Source of the DNA: Lacrimispora sphenoides
GTDB lineage: Bacteria; Bacillota; Clostridia; Lachnospirales; Lachnospiraceae
Length of the DNA stretch: 64,000 nucleotides
Direction of reading: 5' to 3'
Assembly: GCF_900105215.1 (NCBI RefSeq)
Contig: NZ_FOIP01000001.1
Coordinates: forward strand, 2,916,501-2,980,500
Positions 53,508 to 62,778 of the stretch are shown here, one piece after another. The position numbers and the translations under genes are program-made. The notes beneath the pieces are model-generated. The model was not told the origin of the DNA and searched no databases. It was given only the letters and a program-made list of their open reading frames with translations. The first letter of the stretch is position 1; every line of letters begins with the position of its first letter.

Positions 53508-53681
53508 GTGTCAAAGCAAAATGAAGATATAGAGCTGATAGATGAGATTATTGAAAATGTAAACGGGCTGCAGCTTGAATATCAGGAATTTTTTTTGGAA
53601 ATCGCTAAAGGAATGGCGTTTACAAAGAGCTGTTTAAACAAACAGATTGACGGCGAAACCGACAAGCCAAAGACTGCTTAA
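53508..53681 (+). CDS. Small acidic protein divergent from the XRE repressor
   Basis: 57 residues, VSKQNEDIELIDEIIENVNG..., predicted helical and acidic. GTG 53508 is 7 bp after AGAGGGGG; an ATG at 53490 precedes the site and is not used. It resembles the small partner genes found next to XRE repressors in Clostridia; function unknown. Its consensus promoter suggests strong expression when the repressor is off. Confidence 0.6.
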   Translation: MSKQNEDIELIDEIIENVNGLQLEYQEFFLEIAKGMAFTKSCLNKQIDGETDKPKTA

Positions 53682-53844
53682 CCACCGCAGGAACAGTGGT
53701 GTAGTTTGGAGCAAAAAGACTGCTGTTTATGCATTAATCAATACAAATTGAGAAAAATGGGATAAAGTTATGTTGAGAAAAATTGTTAATTAAATAAAGG
53801 ATATAACCAAATCAATATACAGCAGGAAGCGGGTTTATGTAAAT

Positions 53845-54387
53845 ATGAAGAGGTCAGTAAAAACTTATCGGCCAAAACATGCCGCAGCAACGAATTACTC
53901 CAGCCAGTCATTCTGGCTCTCACTTATAAAATGTACTGTGACTGCGGTGGCGGTAGCGGTGATTTTTAATACAATGTTTGGAATTGCAGCTGTATCAGGG
54001 ACCTCGATGGAACCGACTCTTTATGATGGGGATATAATCATATTTTGGAAACAATCAAGTTCATATGAAAGAGGGGATATTATATTTATTAAGGCAAATG
54101 GACGGGAAGATTACGTCAAGCGAATCTGCGGTATTTCCGGAGATGTGCTGGGGTTTGATGATGATAATGGACTTTTTCTTTTAAATGGAGAAGTACAAAA
54201 AGAGCAGTATATCTATGAAAGGACTTATGGGAAGCCGAAAATCGGTTATCCGCTGAAGGTTTCCGAAGATCAGTTTTTTGTTATGGGAGATCACCGAAGT
54301 GATTCACTGGACTCCCGCAACTACGGCACTGTAAGTAAAAAACAGATCAATGGAAAAGCTCTCATCCTATTTCGTGGCAGGTTATAA
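53845..54387 (+). CDS. Signal peptidase I, catalytic residues intact
   Basis: A 180-residue type I signal peptidase with one N-terminal membrane helix (about 28-50). The catalytic Ser lies in SGTSMEPTLYDGD and the catalytic Lys in DYVKRICGISGD; box E is MGDHRSDSLDSRNYG. It cleaves secreted precursors at the outer face of the membrane. It begins the pilus gene cluster, 32 bp before the giant adhesin gene, so it may be dedicated to pilus proteins. The ribosome-binding site is poor (AGGAAGCGGG lies far upstream), so the start is less certain. Two TTGAGAAAAAT direct repeats (53748, 53773) lie in the 160 bp upstream. Confidence 0.87.
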   Translation: MKRSVKTYRPKHAAATNYSSQSFWLSLIKCTVTAVAVAVIFNTMFGIAAVSGTSMEPTLYDGDIIIFWKQSSSYERGDIIFIKANGREDYVKRICGISGDVLGFDDDNGLFLLNGEVQKEQYIYERTYGKPKIGYPLKVSEDQFFVMGDHRSDSLDSRNYGTVSKKQINGKALILFRGRL

Positions 54388-54419
54388 ACGTATGAAATTA
54401 TTGAAGGCAGAGGTACAGT

Positions 54420-57400
54420 ATGAGAAAAAAATGTAATTGGCACATTGGCCTTTCGCTGTTGCTGGTAGTGGTGCTGATTATAGGATTGCTGCCGGTTACA
54501 GGTATCGCCCAGAATGACAATGAAGGAGAACTAATTTTGTCCTTTGACATGCCTGTGACAGAAATTAATGTTCCATTAGGTACGGTAAGTGCAGATATTC
54601 CGTTGCCTGAAACCCTGACAGCAACCCTGGAGGGCGGCTCAACAGTGAACATACCTGTAACATGGGGAACCAGTGGATTATATCAAAAGGATGAGGCAGG
54701 AACCTATCTGTTTACTGCTGATATCGGAACCTATGTCTATGCAAAGGCACGTCCTGTTGCTGTGGTAACAGTAGTACCCTTAGGCGAACTTTTCCATGAG
54801 AATCAGATCAGCGGCAAGCTGTGGCTGGATGAAAATGGTGACGGTGTAATGGATGATGGTGAACATGCTATAGCAGGTTATCCTGTCAGCCTTTATACAG
54901 CAGATGATAAAAGCACGGCAATCAGGGATACGAAAACTCTGTCAGACGGGACATACCGGTTTGATAACGTGGAACCAGGCAGTTATGTGGTGGGTATAGC
55001 ATCTAAGACCATTGAAGAAACAGAATATCTTCTGCCGACAGAAGGGGTTACCGGTGATAATAAATTTAATCTGGTACAGATAGACGAGGAAATTACAGCT
55101 GCTTACAGCGAACCGGTTGTGATCATGGAGGATGTTGATACTGCGGCAGAGAATATAAATGCCGGACTGTACCAGGGAGCCAAACGATTTTCTTTTCTAG
55201 TAGGATCATTCATAAACCTGCCTTTAGGAGGCAATGTACTTGCCAGCGGTGACACGGGCAAATTGGTAGTAATGGAAGCGGACGGGGATCCTTTAAGCGG
55301 CTATTATGAGGCATATACCGCAAATGAAAGCGGCCTTCGTGCGGCGCTGATGGGAATCTACCAGAGGAACCAGGCAGAATCAGATTATATTATGTATTTT
55401 GGTTCCAATATTACGAATCTGCCGGGAAATATTTTTAATGATACCACTTCCGCAACCGGTACCGGAGATGTTACATTTGCCTCCTTGCGTGAGAGATTAA
55501 ATACACTTGTGCTGACAGGGGATCAAGAGGATCCGGTTACAGACACGCCGGCGGCTTCCGCCCCCTCCAATGCAAGCCTCATCTCCGTTTCAGGCACCGG
55601 TGAAAGATATTTCGGCTGTAACATCATTCTCCGCAATATCCGGCATACGTTTAATGCAGGTAACAGCGGAACACAGGGTGTATATATGAACGGGTATGCC
55701 CTTACCCTGGGGGGGAACTCCTGGCAGACGGCAGCCACCCGCTATTTTGGAGGAAGCAGCACCGGGTTTGTTACGCCTTATGAGGAAACTGCCTCCATCA
55801 CGGTTTACTCTACCGGCAATGGAGACTCTTACTTCATCGGCGGTATGAGGACAGGCACCTTAAATGGCAATGCTGCTGTTACGATACTTGGTACCAGCGG
55901 CAATACCTTCAGTATCCGGGGCGGTGGCCTGGGCACCTCCGCCAGTGCACCTGCCAATATTACCGGCAGTGTGACTAACACCATCATCAATATGGCTACC
56001 GGGAGCGGTGGATTGGAACGTTTCCTTGGTGGGGTGGAATATGGGTCCGTAGAAGGTCCGATCACCAATGAAATCAGCGGAAGCGGCAGGTTTACATCCT
56101 CGGATGCAGGATATACCTGGACTTCAGGTACAAGCCGTTTTATCGGAGGCTCCCTTTACGGTGATGTGGGAAGCGATGCCACGCTGGGAAGTGCTTTGGA
56201 TACCTCCGATCTTACAGGTCTTTTATATACGGACGATTATGTCATCAAGAACTATATCGATACCAGCAATTTTACCAATGGAAGAGCGTGTTATATCGGT
56301 ACTAATTTCCAGTCCGGCATTGTAAAAGGTAATGTTATCAACCTTGTAAAGGCGGGGACGGACAACAACGGATCCATCAGCGTTTTTTCCGGAGGTGCAA
56401 GTATCTACGCGGCCATCGGGGGTGTCTGGCAGAGTCAGTTCACGTATTATCCTTCCACTGCAAAGGTCACAAACGTGGAGGCCGGACTTAACGCAGCTAA
56501 GGCTGCAGCCGATTACCAGCTGTACGGTAATATTACAAATGTAATATATTCGGGCAGCATCTGCTATAGCGCAGACAATGAGCATTGGTTCCGCGGTGCC
56601 GGCTGGGGATATATGGAAGGAAACGCTTATTCAGAGGTTGGAACAGAAGGAATAGCCTATCTGGGAAACTATAAAAGTTACAGCTATTCTACCACCAATA
56701 GATCTCAGGGATACAACACGGGGTTCGATCTGGTCGGAGGCGGAGGAACTATCTCAGCTAATAACAGTTTTTGTATCAAGGGGGATACGACTTTGGTCAC
56801 CAGGAATGTCCTTGCACGCTGGACCTACGGCGGCAGTTTCGGCGGGGTGCAGGTGGGGGATTCTGTACGGATTCATCATGGGGGTGTGGTTGATACCTGT
56901 GAGGGAACCGGCTACAACAGCTTTATCCATGTAGGGGATGGCCGCGCAGAGGTGCACGGCGGACAGGTGGATTGGTTTCTCAGCGGCGGTGGCTGGAACG
57001 ATTCTTATCAGGATGGGAATGTAAGCGTTGAAGTTTTCGATAAACCAAATGTTTACATAAATGCTTCAATGGGAGGTACCTATGGTTCTTCTACTACCCA
57101 CTATATCAGTGGCGATTCGACGATAGTCGTACATGGAGGCAATTTTTCCGGGACGGCTCGTGCTGACGTTTTCCGGGGGTTTTCCGCGGGCCCGTCATAT
57201 GCCGGGTATATTTACGGCAATGCAAGTGTTACGATCGATCTGCGAGGAAACCAGTATGGTTTTTCCCTTGCGTCCGGTGACAGCATCAGCGGAGGACGGA
57301 GGCTGGGGGCTGGTACAAGCTCTTATCTAGGTACAGATGCGAACAATACGGTTACATTGAATGTTCTCACTGACGATTCCCAGACAGATCTGCTGAATGG

Positions 57401-59810
57401 GCTTAACATATACGGAGATTGTTCTGGTACGGCAGCCAGCGCAGGTAATACAAGGGCCGGGCGTATTATCATCAATGTCAATGCCCCTAATGCCATCATC
57501 GGAAATCTTTACGCCACGGATTACTCGAATCTTACCGGGGGAACTTTAAGAAGAGATGTGCAGGTAAATCTGGTTTCTGCGGGGACCATTACAGGACTTT
57601 GTGCCGGCAATGGTACGGAAAACATCACAAACACCGTGGCCTCAGCAAGTGAACAAGCTGGTAAGAAAGCAGTAATAAACGTTGGACCGCAGTCTGCGGA
57701 TCCCAATGATATCCTGGGTGACTGGGAAACCGGCCAGACCCCAGACGGCCTGCCTCATCGGATTTTGATTTCTACGAACGGCATCATCGGCTTTACCTCC
57801 ATGGATATCCAGAAACGTCTGCTGGTAGCACAGAACGGTAATATTAAAAACGGTTTAAATGCCACAGTATCCAATCACGGCACGTCCTATCATACCTTCG
57901 GAGATGTGACCCTGCATGCAGGGGAAGGGATGGTGGGTGCAGGCTTAGGTATTGCCTCTGCCGGCGCATCTTTCATTGCGGGTACAGCACATGTGGAAGG
58001 CGAAGGTCAGGTATATATCCAGTCTACCGGTCAGGTAGACCAGATCGTTCTCACTGATATCATAACCACCGAAAATAACGCGCTGACATGGCTGAAGGTG
58101 GGGAATGTTAGTGCGGACAGCAATCTGCAGACGAACTGGTTCGGAGTCAGCAGCGGCTGGCGCGTCATCACTTTGAATCCGGATAAAGAAAAAGCAAAAG
58201 ACAGGATCACCCCTGTGAATTTCAGAGGCTCTGAAGAGTCCACAGGAAAAACGTTCATCGGGGACAGCGATACGCATTTCTCTGGAAATAATGGATATGC
58301 AGTTGCAATTCTCGGTTCGGTCTATAACTGGGAGGTAACGGAAGGATATGGCAAGGTATCTCATAATGTTCCGGTATCTACCACAGTGCCGTCTTCCGGG
58401 CATTCTATAAGCGCTTACGGTACTGTTCCGGCAGATACGCCGTCTGCAAAAGGGTCCATTGCTCTTCCAAGCGCTTTGATTCCAGGAACGGTTCCCTATC
58501 CGGTGTTTTCCTTTATCCCGGATTCTGCCCGCGGTGAACATATGGAAAGCGTTGACATCTTCGGTTCTGACCGGTATATATCCGCAACGCCGCATATGTA
58601 CCACATTGATGCAGGTGATGTTAATCAGGTAAAAACCTGGACAGCAAGCGGTGACGACAAGGACTATAGCTTTGATATCAGAGCACAGTTTGCCCAGGGC
58701 GATACCCAGGTATCTGCCCAGGACGTCATTATCACAGAATCGGAAGCGGCAGCCATTAACAGTGTGGATGATGTCATCTCGTATACGCAGGCCAGCGGAT
58801 CCCCTTTCTTCGGAAACAATATAACGGCCCAGCTGCTTGATGAGATCCGCACACCGCTGGGGCAGGATCAGACGTGGCGGACCCATACAGTCAGCTATAC
58901 AGCGGGAGATGAGGCGCTGACAGGGGGTCAGGTACATACAGACGCCCGTGTTACCGTTGTGAGAGACGGAACGGCTGTATCAGCAGACCGGCAGTTTGCT
59001 CTCTATGCCAATGATGGGACGATGACACTGGAACAGGCCCAGTTGATAGGCAGCCAGACGGCTCTGGACAGCGGATTTACAAAGGCTGTGGCGATTCTGG
59101 CAAATGGAACTACTGCGATGCCTTCTATTGATGATGGAGCTCTTCCTGCTATTACAGGTTCGACTGCCGCAACGGTTCCCAAAGATGTTCCGGTCAGCTA
59201 TTCTTATGCTCCGGATGGGCAGTCCCAGGCAGTTACGAAACAGGTAAACGTACATATTGAAGGTCCGAGTGAAGTAAATGTTACCATTTCCAAAAGAGTA
59301 GCAGGCGACTACGCCGACAAAACAAGGGAATTTTCGTTTGCAATATACATTCGGGACAACAGCGGAGCCGCCATCCCAGCCGGAACCCAGCTTTTATATA
59401 CAGGCAGTACGGTATCCGGCTCTGGAGCAGAGGCACCGGCCAATGGAACACTGACACTTAATGAGGAAGGAAAAGCCACGTTTACGTTGAAGCATGGCCA
59501 GCAGATAACCGTTAAAAATCCTGTGCCGCAGGGCAGTGTCCAAATTGTAGAATCAGCCGATCCGAACTACAGCGTGTCTTTTACGGACAACAGCACCACA
59601 AGCGCAACAAACGGTTCGGATACCGGGATAGTCAGCCTTGCAGGAGCAGACAAAACCTTTGATTTCATCAACACAAGAATTTCTGTCGTACCGACCGGCG
59701 TATTGATGGGAAGCATACAGGGGCCGGCTCTTCTAGGGCTGTCCATGCTTTTGCTGATGGGGCTGTTTAGCGCCTGTATGATTAATTACCGCCGGAAAAG
59801 GAGTTTGTGA
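54420..59810 (+). CDS. Giant pilus-associated adhesin with VPTGV sorting signal
   Basis: A 1796-residue surface protein. The signal peptide spans about 1-31 and an Ig-like domain about 40-125. An SdrD/Cna-B domain (about 130-215) opens GKLWLDENGDGVMDDGEHAI. A very long Gly/Ser/Thr/Asn-rich beta region (about 250-1340), probably a beta-helix or repeat adhesin, follows. A C-terminal pilin-like domain (VTISKRVAGDYADKTREFSF) leads to VVPTGV, a membrane helix and RRKRSL. The sorting motif differs from LPXTG and matches the pilin encoded next, so the same class B sortase probably attaches it. Position and motif resemble the tip adhesin Cpa of streptococcal FCT pili. The start ATG follows AGAGGTACAGT. 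Confidence 0.88.
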   Translation: MRKKCNWHIGLSLLLVVVLIIGLLPVTGIAQNDNEGELILSFDMPVTEINVPLGTVSADIPLPETLTATLEGGSTVNIPVTWGTSGLYQKDEAGTYLFTADIGTYVYAKARPVAVVTVVPLGELFHENQISGKLWLDENGDGVMDDGEHAIAGYPVSLYTADDKSTAIRDTKTLSDGTYRFDNVEPGSYVVGIASKTIEETEYLLPTEGVTGDNKFNLVQIDEEITAAYSEPVVIMEDVDTAAENINAGLYQGAKRFSFLVGSFINLPLGGNVLASGDTGKLVVMEADGDPLSGYYEAYTANESGLRAALMGIYQRNQAESDYIMYFGSNITNLPGNIFNDTTSATGTGDVTFASLRERLNTLVLTGDQEDPVTDTPAASAPSNASLISVSGTGERYFGCNIILRNIRHTFNAGNSGTQGVYMNGYALTLGGNSWQTAATRYFGGSSTGFVTPYEETASITVYSTGNGDSYFIGGMRTGTLNGNAAVTILGTSGNTFSIRGGGLGTSASAPANITGSVTNTIINMATGSGGLERFLGGVEYGSVEGPITNEISGSGRFTSSDAGYTWTSGTSRFIGGSLYGDVGSDATLGSALDTSDLTGLLYTDDYVIKNYIDTSNFTNGRACYIGTNFQSGIVKGNVINLVKAGTDNNGSISVFSGGASIYAAIGGVWQSQFTYYPSTAKVTNVEAGLNAAKAAADYQLYGNITNVIYSGSICYSADNEHWFRGAGWGYMEGNAYSEVGTEGIAYLGNYKSYSYSTTNRSQGYNTGFDLVGGGGTISANNSFCIKGDTTLVTRNVLARWTYGGSFGGVQVGDSVRIHHGGVVDTCEGTGYNSFIHVGDGRAEVHGGQVDWFLSGGGWNDSYQDGNVSVEVFDKPNVYINASMGGTYGSSTTHYISGDSTIVVHGGNFSGTARADVFRGFSAGPSYAGYIYGNASVTIDLRGNQYGFSLASGDSISGGRRLGAGTSSYLGTDANNTVTLNVLTDDSQTDLLNGLNIYGDCSGTAASAGNTRAGRIIINVNAPNAIIGNLYATDYSNLTGGTLRRDVQVNLVSAGTITGLCAGNGTENITNTVASASEQAGKKAVINVGPQSADPNDILGDWETGQTPDGLPHRILISTNGIIGFTSMDIQKRLLVAQNGNIKNGLNATVSNHGTSYHTFGDVTLHAGEGMVGAGLGIASAGASFIAGTAHVEGEGQVYIQSTGQVDQIVLTDIITTENNALTWLKVGNVSADSNLQTNWFGVSSGWRVITLNPDKEKAKDRITPVNFRGSEESTGKTFIGDSDTHFSGNNGYAVAILGSVYNWEVTEGYGKVSHNVPVSTTVPSSGHSISAYGTVPADTPSAKGSIALPSALIPGTVPYPVFSFIPDSARGEHMESVDIFGSDRYISATPHMYHIDAGDVNQVKTWTASGDDKDYSFDIRAQFAQGDTQVSAQDVIITESEAAAINSVDDVISYTQASGSPFFGNNITAQLLDEIRTPLGQDQTWRTHTVSYTAGDEALTGGQVHTDARVTVVRDGTAVSADRQFALYANDGTMTLEQAQLIGSQTALDSGFTKAVAILANGTTAMPSIDDGALPAITGSTAATVPKDVPVSYSYAPDGQSQAVTKQVNVHIEGPSEVNVTISKRVAGDYADKTREFSFAIYIRDNSGAAIPAGTQLLYTGSTVSGSGAEAPANGTLTLNEEGKATFTLKHGQQITVKNPVPQGSVQIVESADPNYSVSFTDNSTTSATNGSDTGIVSLAGADKTFDFINTRISVVPTGVLMGSIQGPALLGLSMLLLMGLFSACMINYRRKRSL

Positions 59811-59811
59811 C

Positions 59812-60369
59812 ATGTCTGAATTGCAGAAACAAGGAGAAAATAAAGCAGCAGAAAAAATTTACGAATTTCAGGCAGAACCCTCACTTGGAAAAGAAATCGT
59901 GTTTCTTCTGGCAAAAATAGCTGCGATCATCCTCGCCTTCCTTTTGGTGTTCACGTTTTTGTTTGGTCTTTGCCGCAATTCGGATGCCTCTATGGTTCCG
60001 TCCGTTAAAGACGGAGATCTGGTGATGTTCTACCGTCTGGACAAAAGCTATGTTGCCCAGGACACCCTTGTTCTGGAGTATAAAGGAAAGAAACAGGTGC
60101 GCCGGGTAATCGCCACAGCAGGTGATACGGTAGATATCACGGAAGACGGGCTTCTGGTTAATGGCGCGCTTCAGCAAGAAGCAGGAATCTATTCACCTAC
60201 GCAGCGATATGAAGATGGCGTAGAATTTCCGCTTACTGTCAGGGAAGGAGAAGTATTCGTTCTTGGTGACAGTAGGGAAAACTCCACAGACAGCCGTATA
60301 TACGGAGCTGTGAGGGTGAAAGACACACTGGGGAAAGTGATGACGATCCTCAGACGTAGAAATATATAG
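59812..60369 (+). CDS. SipA-like signal peptidase homologue lacking the catalytic lysine
   Basis: A 185-residue signal peptidase I family protein with one membrane helix (about 27-52). The Ser box is present (SDASMVPSVKDGD), but the position of the catalytic Lys reads QVRRVIATAGD, with Arg where the intact paralogue at 53845 has Lys (VKR). It is therefore probably not a normal peptidase. In streptococcal FCT pili the SipA protein is a catalytically dead signal-peptidase homologue required for pilin polymerisation, and its gene occupies the same place, between adhesin and major pilin. It starts 1 bp after the adhesin stop. Confidence 0.85.
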   Translation: MSELQKQGENKAAEKIYEFQAEPSLGKEIVFLLAKIAAIILAFLLVFTFLFGLCRNSDASMVPSVKDGDLVMFYRLDKSYVAQDTLVLEYKGKKQVRRVIATAGDTVDITEDGLLVNGALQQEAGIYSPTQRYEDGVEFPLTVREGEVFVLGDSRENSTDSRIYGAVRVKDTLGKVMTILRRRNI

Positions 60370-60468
60370 CATATGCGGAACAATAGGCGGCAGAATGTCA
60401 GAATACAACCCCGCCATCCCCTGTGTTTATATAAAAAGTACAAGAATAACAAACAAGGAGTGAATACG

Positions 60469-61764
60469 ATGAAAAAAAAATCGAACGAGTTACGAGGGAG
60501 GCTGACGGCCATGGCGCTTGCTGTGGTCATGTGCATGGGAACTGTCATATCCTCATTTGCGGCCGGTGATCCGATCTTTGGTACGGAAGACGCACCAGCA
60601 GCGGCCGCGATCACGAAAAATCTGATCATGCCGGAAGGAACTACAACACCGGCTGCAACCTTTACCTTCCAATTTTCCCCGGTAAGCGTTGACGATAGAA
60701 CAACATCTGATGATTTAAATACAATGCCGGCCGTTGGTCCAACGACCTTAGCATTTTCAGCCAGCGATACAGGCACTGTATCTGCCGGTGCCAAGAACAT
60801 ATTAAAGCAGTCTGGGGACGTTCTTTCCGGCGTTTCCTTCCCCCATGCGGGCGTATACGTATACAAAATTGATGAGAATCCCAGTGTGACCGGCTATACA
60901 CCCGGGGACAATGAGTCCTATGTATTTTCTCCTGCACAGTATACGCTTACGGTTTATGTGAAAAATGGTGTAAATGGACTGTACGTGGCTGCTGTCGCTT
61001 CAAGTATTTCTGTGAATGACAGCAGTAACCAAACTTCCGATCCTGGCGATAAGGTGGATCCGACTCCGCAGCCAGGTGACCCTAACATCACTGGCAATTA
61101 CAGTAAAATAATCTTTACCAATACCTATTCAAAAACCGCAGGCGGCGTTGACCCTACGGATCCGAATAACCATGTTCTTACTATAGGAAAAGCTGTTTCA
61201 GGCGATTATGCCGATAGGACCAAGTATTTTGCATTTCAGATAACGGCGACTCAGCCGGGTGTTGTACAAGGCTCTGCTACATATAAAGCGTATGTTCTGG
61301 ATTCAGGCAATAACGTAGTAACATCAGAAGACAACGCCTCTAACCTGCAAACTGACGTCAACGATTATTCGTATATTGAATTTACGTCGGGAGCCACAGA
61401 AACAGTTAATCTCAAACATAATCAAAAGCTGGTATTTACTGATTTGCACATTGGTGCAAACTATGTTGCAGTAGAAAGTGCAGTGGAACATTATACGGCA
61501 TCCGCAATGGTCGTGGAAAACGGGGTAGGTCCGATCCAATATTTTAATTCAATCGAAAATTTGTCTCTTAGTACCAGCACCAAACTGATCGGAGAAAATG
61601 AAAACAGTGCTGCATTCACCAATACCTACAGGACCATTACTCCTACAGGCGTGATTATTAACAACCTTCCCTTTGTTATGATTTTGATTTTGGCAGCAGG
61701 GGCATTTGCGGCATTTGTAGTAATAAAATCCCGTAAAAAAAGCAACTATGTTCCCCATCGTTAG
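60469..61764 (+). CDS. FctA-like major pilin with TPTGV sorting signal
   Basis: 431 residues: a signal peptide (about 1-28), then two FctA/Spy0128-type isopeptide domains. Domain 1 runs from ITKNLIMPEG to IIFTNTYSK; domain 2 from LTIGKAVSGDYADRTKYFAF to AAFTNTYRT. The opening Lys and closing Asn of each are placed for an internal Lys-Asn bond. The C-terminus is ITPTGV, membrane helix, KSRKKS. It should be polymerised by the class B sortase encoded next. The ATG at 60469 follows AAGGAGTGAATACG; the earlier ATG at 60373 has no site. Confidence 0.88.
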   Translation: MKKKSNELRGRLTAMALAVVMCMGTVISSFAAGDPIFGTEDAPAAAAITKNLIMPEGTTTPAATFTFQFSPVSVDDRTTSDDLNTMPAVGPTTLAFSASDTGTVSAGAKNILKQSGDVLSGVSFPHAGVYVYKIDENPSVTGYTPGDNESYVFSPAQYTLTVYVKNGVNGLYVAAVASSISVNDSSNQTSDPGDKVDPTPQPGDPNITGNYSKIIFTNTYSKTAGGVDPTDPNNHVLTIGKAVSGDYADRTKYFAFQITATQPGVVQGSATYKAYVLDSGNNVVTSEDNASNLQTDVNDYSYIEFTSGATETVNLKHNQKLVFTDLHIGANYVAVESAVEHYTASAMVVENGVGPIQYFNSIENLSLSTSTKLIGENENSAAFTNTYRTITPTGVIINNLPFVMILILAAGAFAAFVVIKSRKKSNYVPHR

Positions 61765-61830
61765 GCCGGGACGGAAAAGCGGCAGGAATATCCTGTGATT
61801 TACATTTAACTTACCGGAAAGGGGTCTTAT

Positions 61831-62778
61831 ATGGACATAAAAAGAATCGGCAGAAAAGCAGTAAAAACCGCAAACAGTATTGTAGATTTCCTGGTTCTGA
61901 CTGTCATTCTCCTGCTGGTCGCTATAGCTTTTTATGCCATATGGGACTCGGATCAGGTATATCAGGCAGCGGATGCTGCCCAGTACTCAATTTATAAGCC
62001 GGATGCAGAAGAAGGCAGCATATCATTTGATGAACTTAAGGCAATTAACCCGGAGGTATTCAGCTGGCTCACAGTTTATGGCACGAATATTGACTATCCG
62101 GTAACACAGGGAAATGATAATGCAAAATATGTAAATACCAATGCATTAGGAGAATATTCCCTGTCGGGAGCGATCTTTTTAGACTATTCTAATAGTAAGG
62201 ATTTTCAGGATTTTAACAGTATTTTATACGGACATCACATGGAAAAACAGGCAATGTTCGGAGAACTTGGCTCATTCAGCAGCAAAAGTTTTTTTGACAA
62301 CCATGTATACGGCAATCTGTACTATAACGGGAAAAATCATGGATTGGAATTTTTTGCTTTTATTAAAACGGATGCATACGACGGAGGAGTGTTTGCGCCG
62401 CGGGTCCAGGGCAAAGAGGCACAGCAGGCTTATCTGCAATATCTGTTGGATAAGGCAATGCATACCCGTGAAACCGGAGTTACGACGGAGGACCATATTC
62501 TGCTCCTGACCACCTGTGCTTCGGATGCCACCAATGGAAGAGATATTCTTGCAGCCAGGATCATGGAAGAATGTTACACCAATACGTTTGACAAGGAACT
62601 ATCAGGCGATACAAACGAATCAGTATCGGTGGACCGGCAAGCTGGTCTGTGGGAAAGCCTTCCCCAGTGGCTGAAGATCATGCTGCCGATTATGCTGATA
62701 ATCCTGTTTGCTATTGCAGTTTATCATAAAGTTAGAAGAAACGCGAAAGGGGTTAATGGAGATGAGCTCCAAGAATAA
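61831..62778 (+). CDS. Class B-type pilus sortase
   Basis: A 315-residue sortase with an N-terminal membrane helix (about 18-40) and a second C-terminal helix (about 280-300). Catalytic His is in ILYGHHMEKQAMFGEL, Cys in LLTTCASD, Arg in GRDILAARIM. The extra C-terminal anchor is common in pilus polymerases, while the catalytic domain is class B, as in SrtC2 of streptococcal FCT-3 pili, which uses QVPTG substrates. It probably joins the TPTGV pilin and the VPTGV adhesin. The start follows GGAAAGGGG; its 3' end overlaps the next gene by 17 bp. Confidence 0.9.
   Translation: MDIKRIGRKAVKTANSIVDFLVLTVILLLVAIAFYAIWDSDQVYQAADAAQYSIYKPDAEEGSISFDELKAINPEVFSWLTVYGTNIDYPVTQGNDNAKYVNTNALGEYSLSGAIFLDYSNSKDFQDFNSILYGHHMEKQAMFGELGSFSSKSFFDNHVYGNLYYNGKNHGLEFFAFIKTDAYDGGVFAPRVQGKEAQQAYLQYLLDKAMHTRETGVTTEDHILLLTTCASDATNGRDILAARIMEECYTNTFDKELSGDTNESVSVDRQAGLWESLPQWLKIMLPIMLIILFAIAVYHKVRRNAKGVNGDELQE

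Noticed and set aside
53748..53783. Two TTGAGAAAAAT copies 25 bp apart upstream of the signal peptidase gene
   Set aside because: AT-rich and short; could be operator sites, but I cannot separate this from chance, so it is noted only in the gene entry.
57945..58937. 330-codon minus-strand frame inside the giant adhesin gene
   Set aside because: Cys/Arg-rich shadow of the plus-strand adhesin, with no recognisable domain or promoter.
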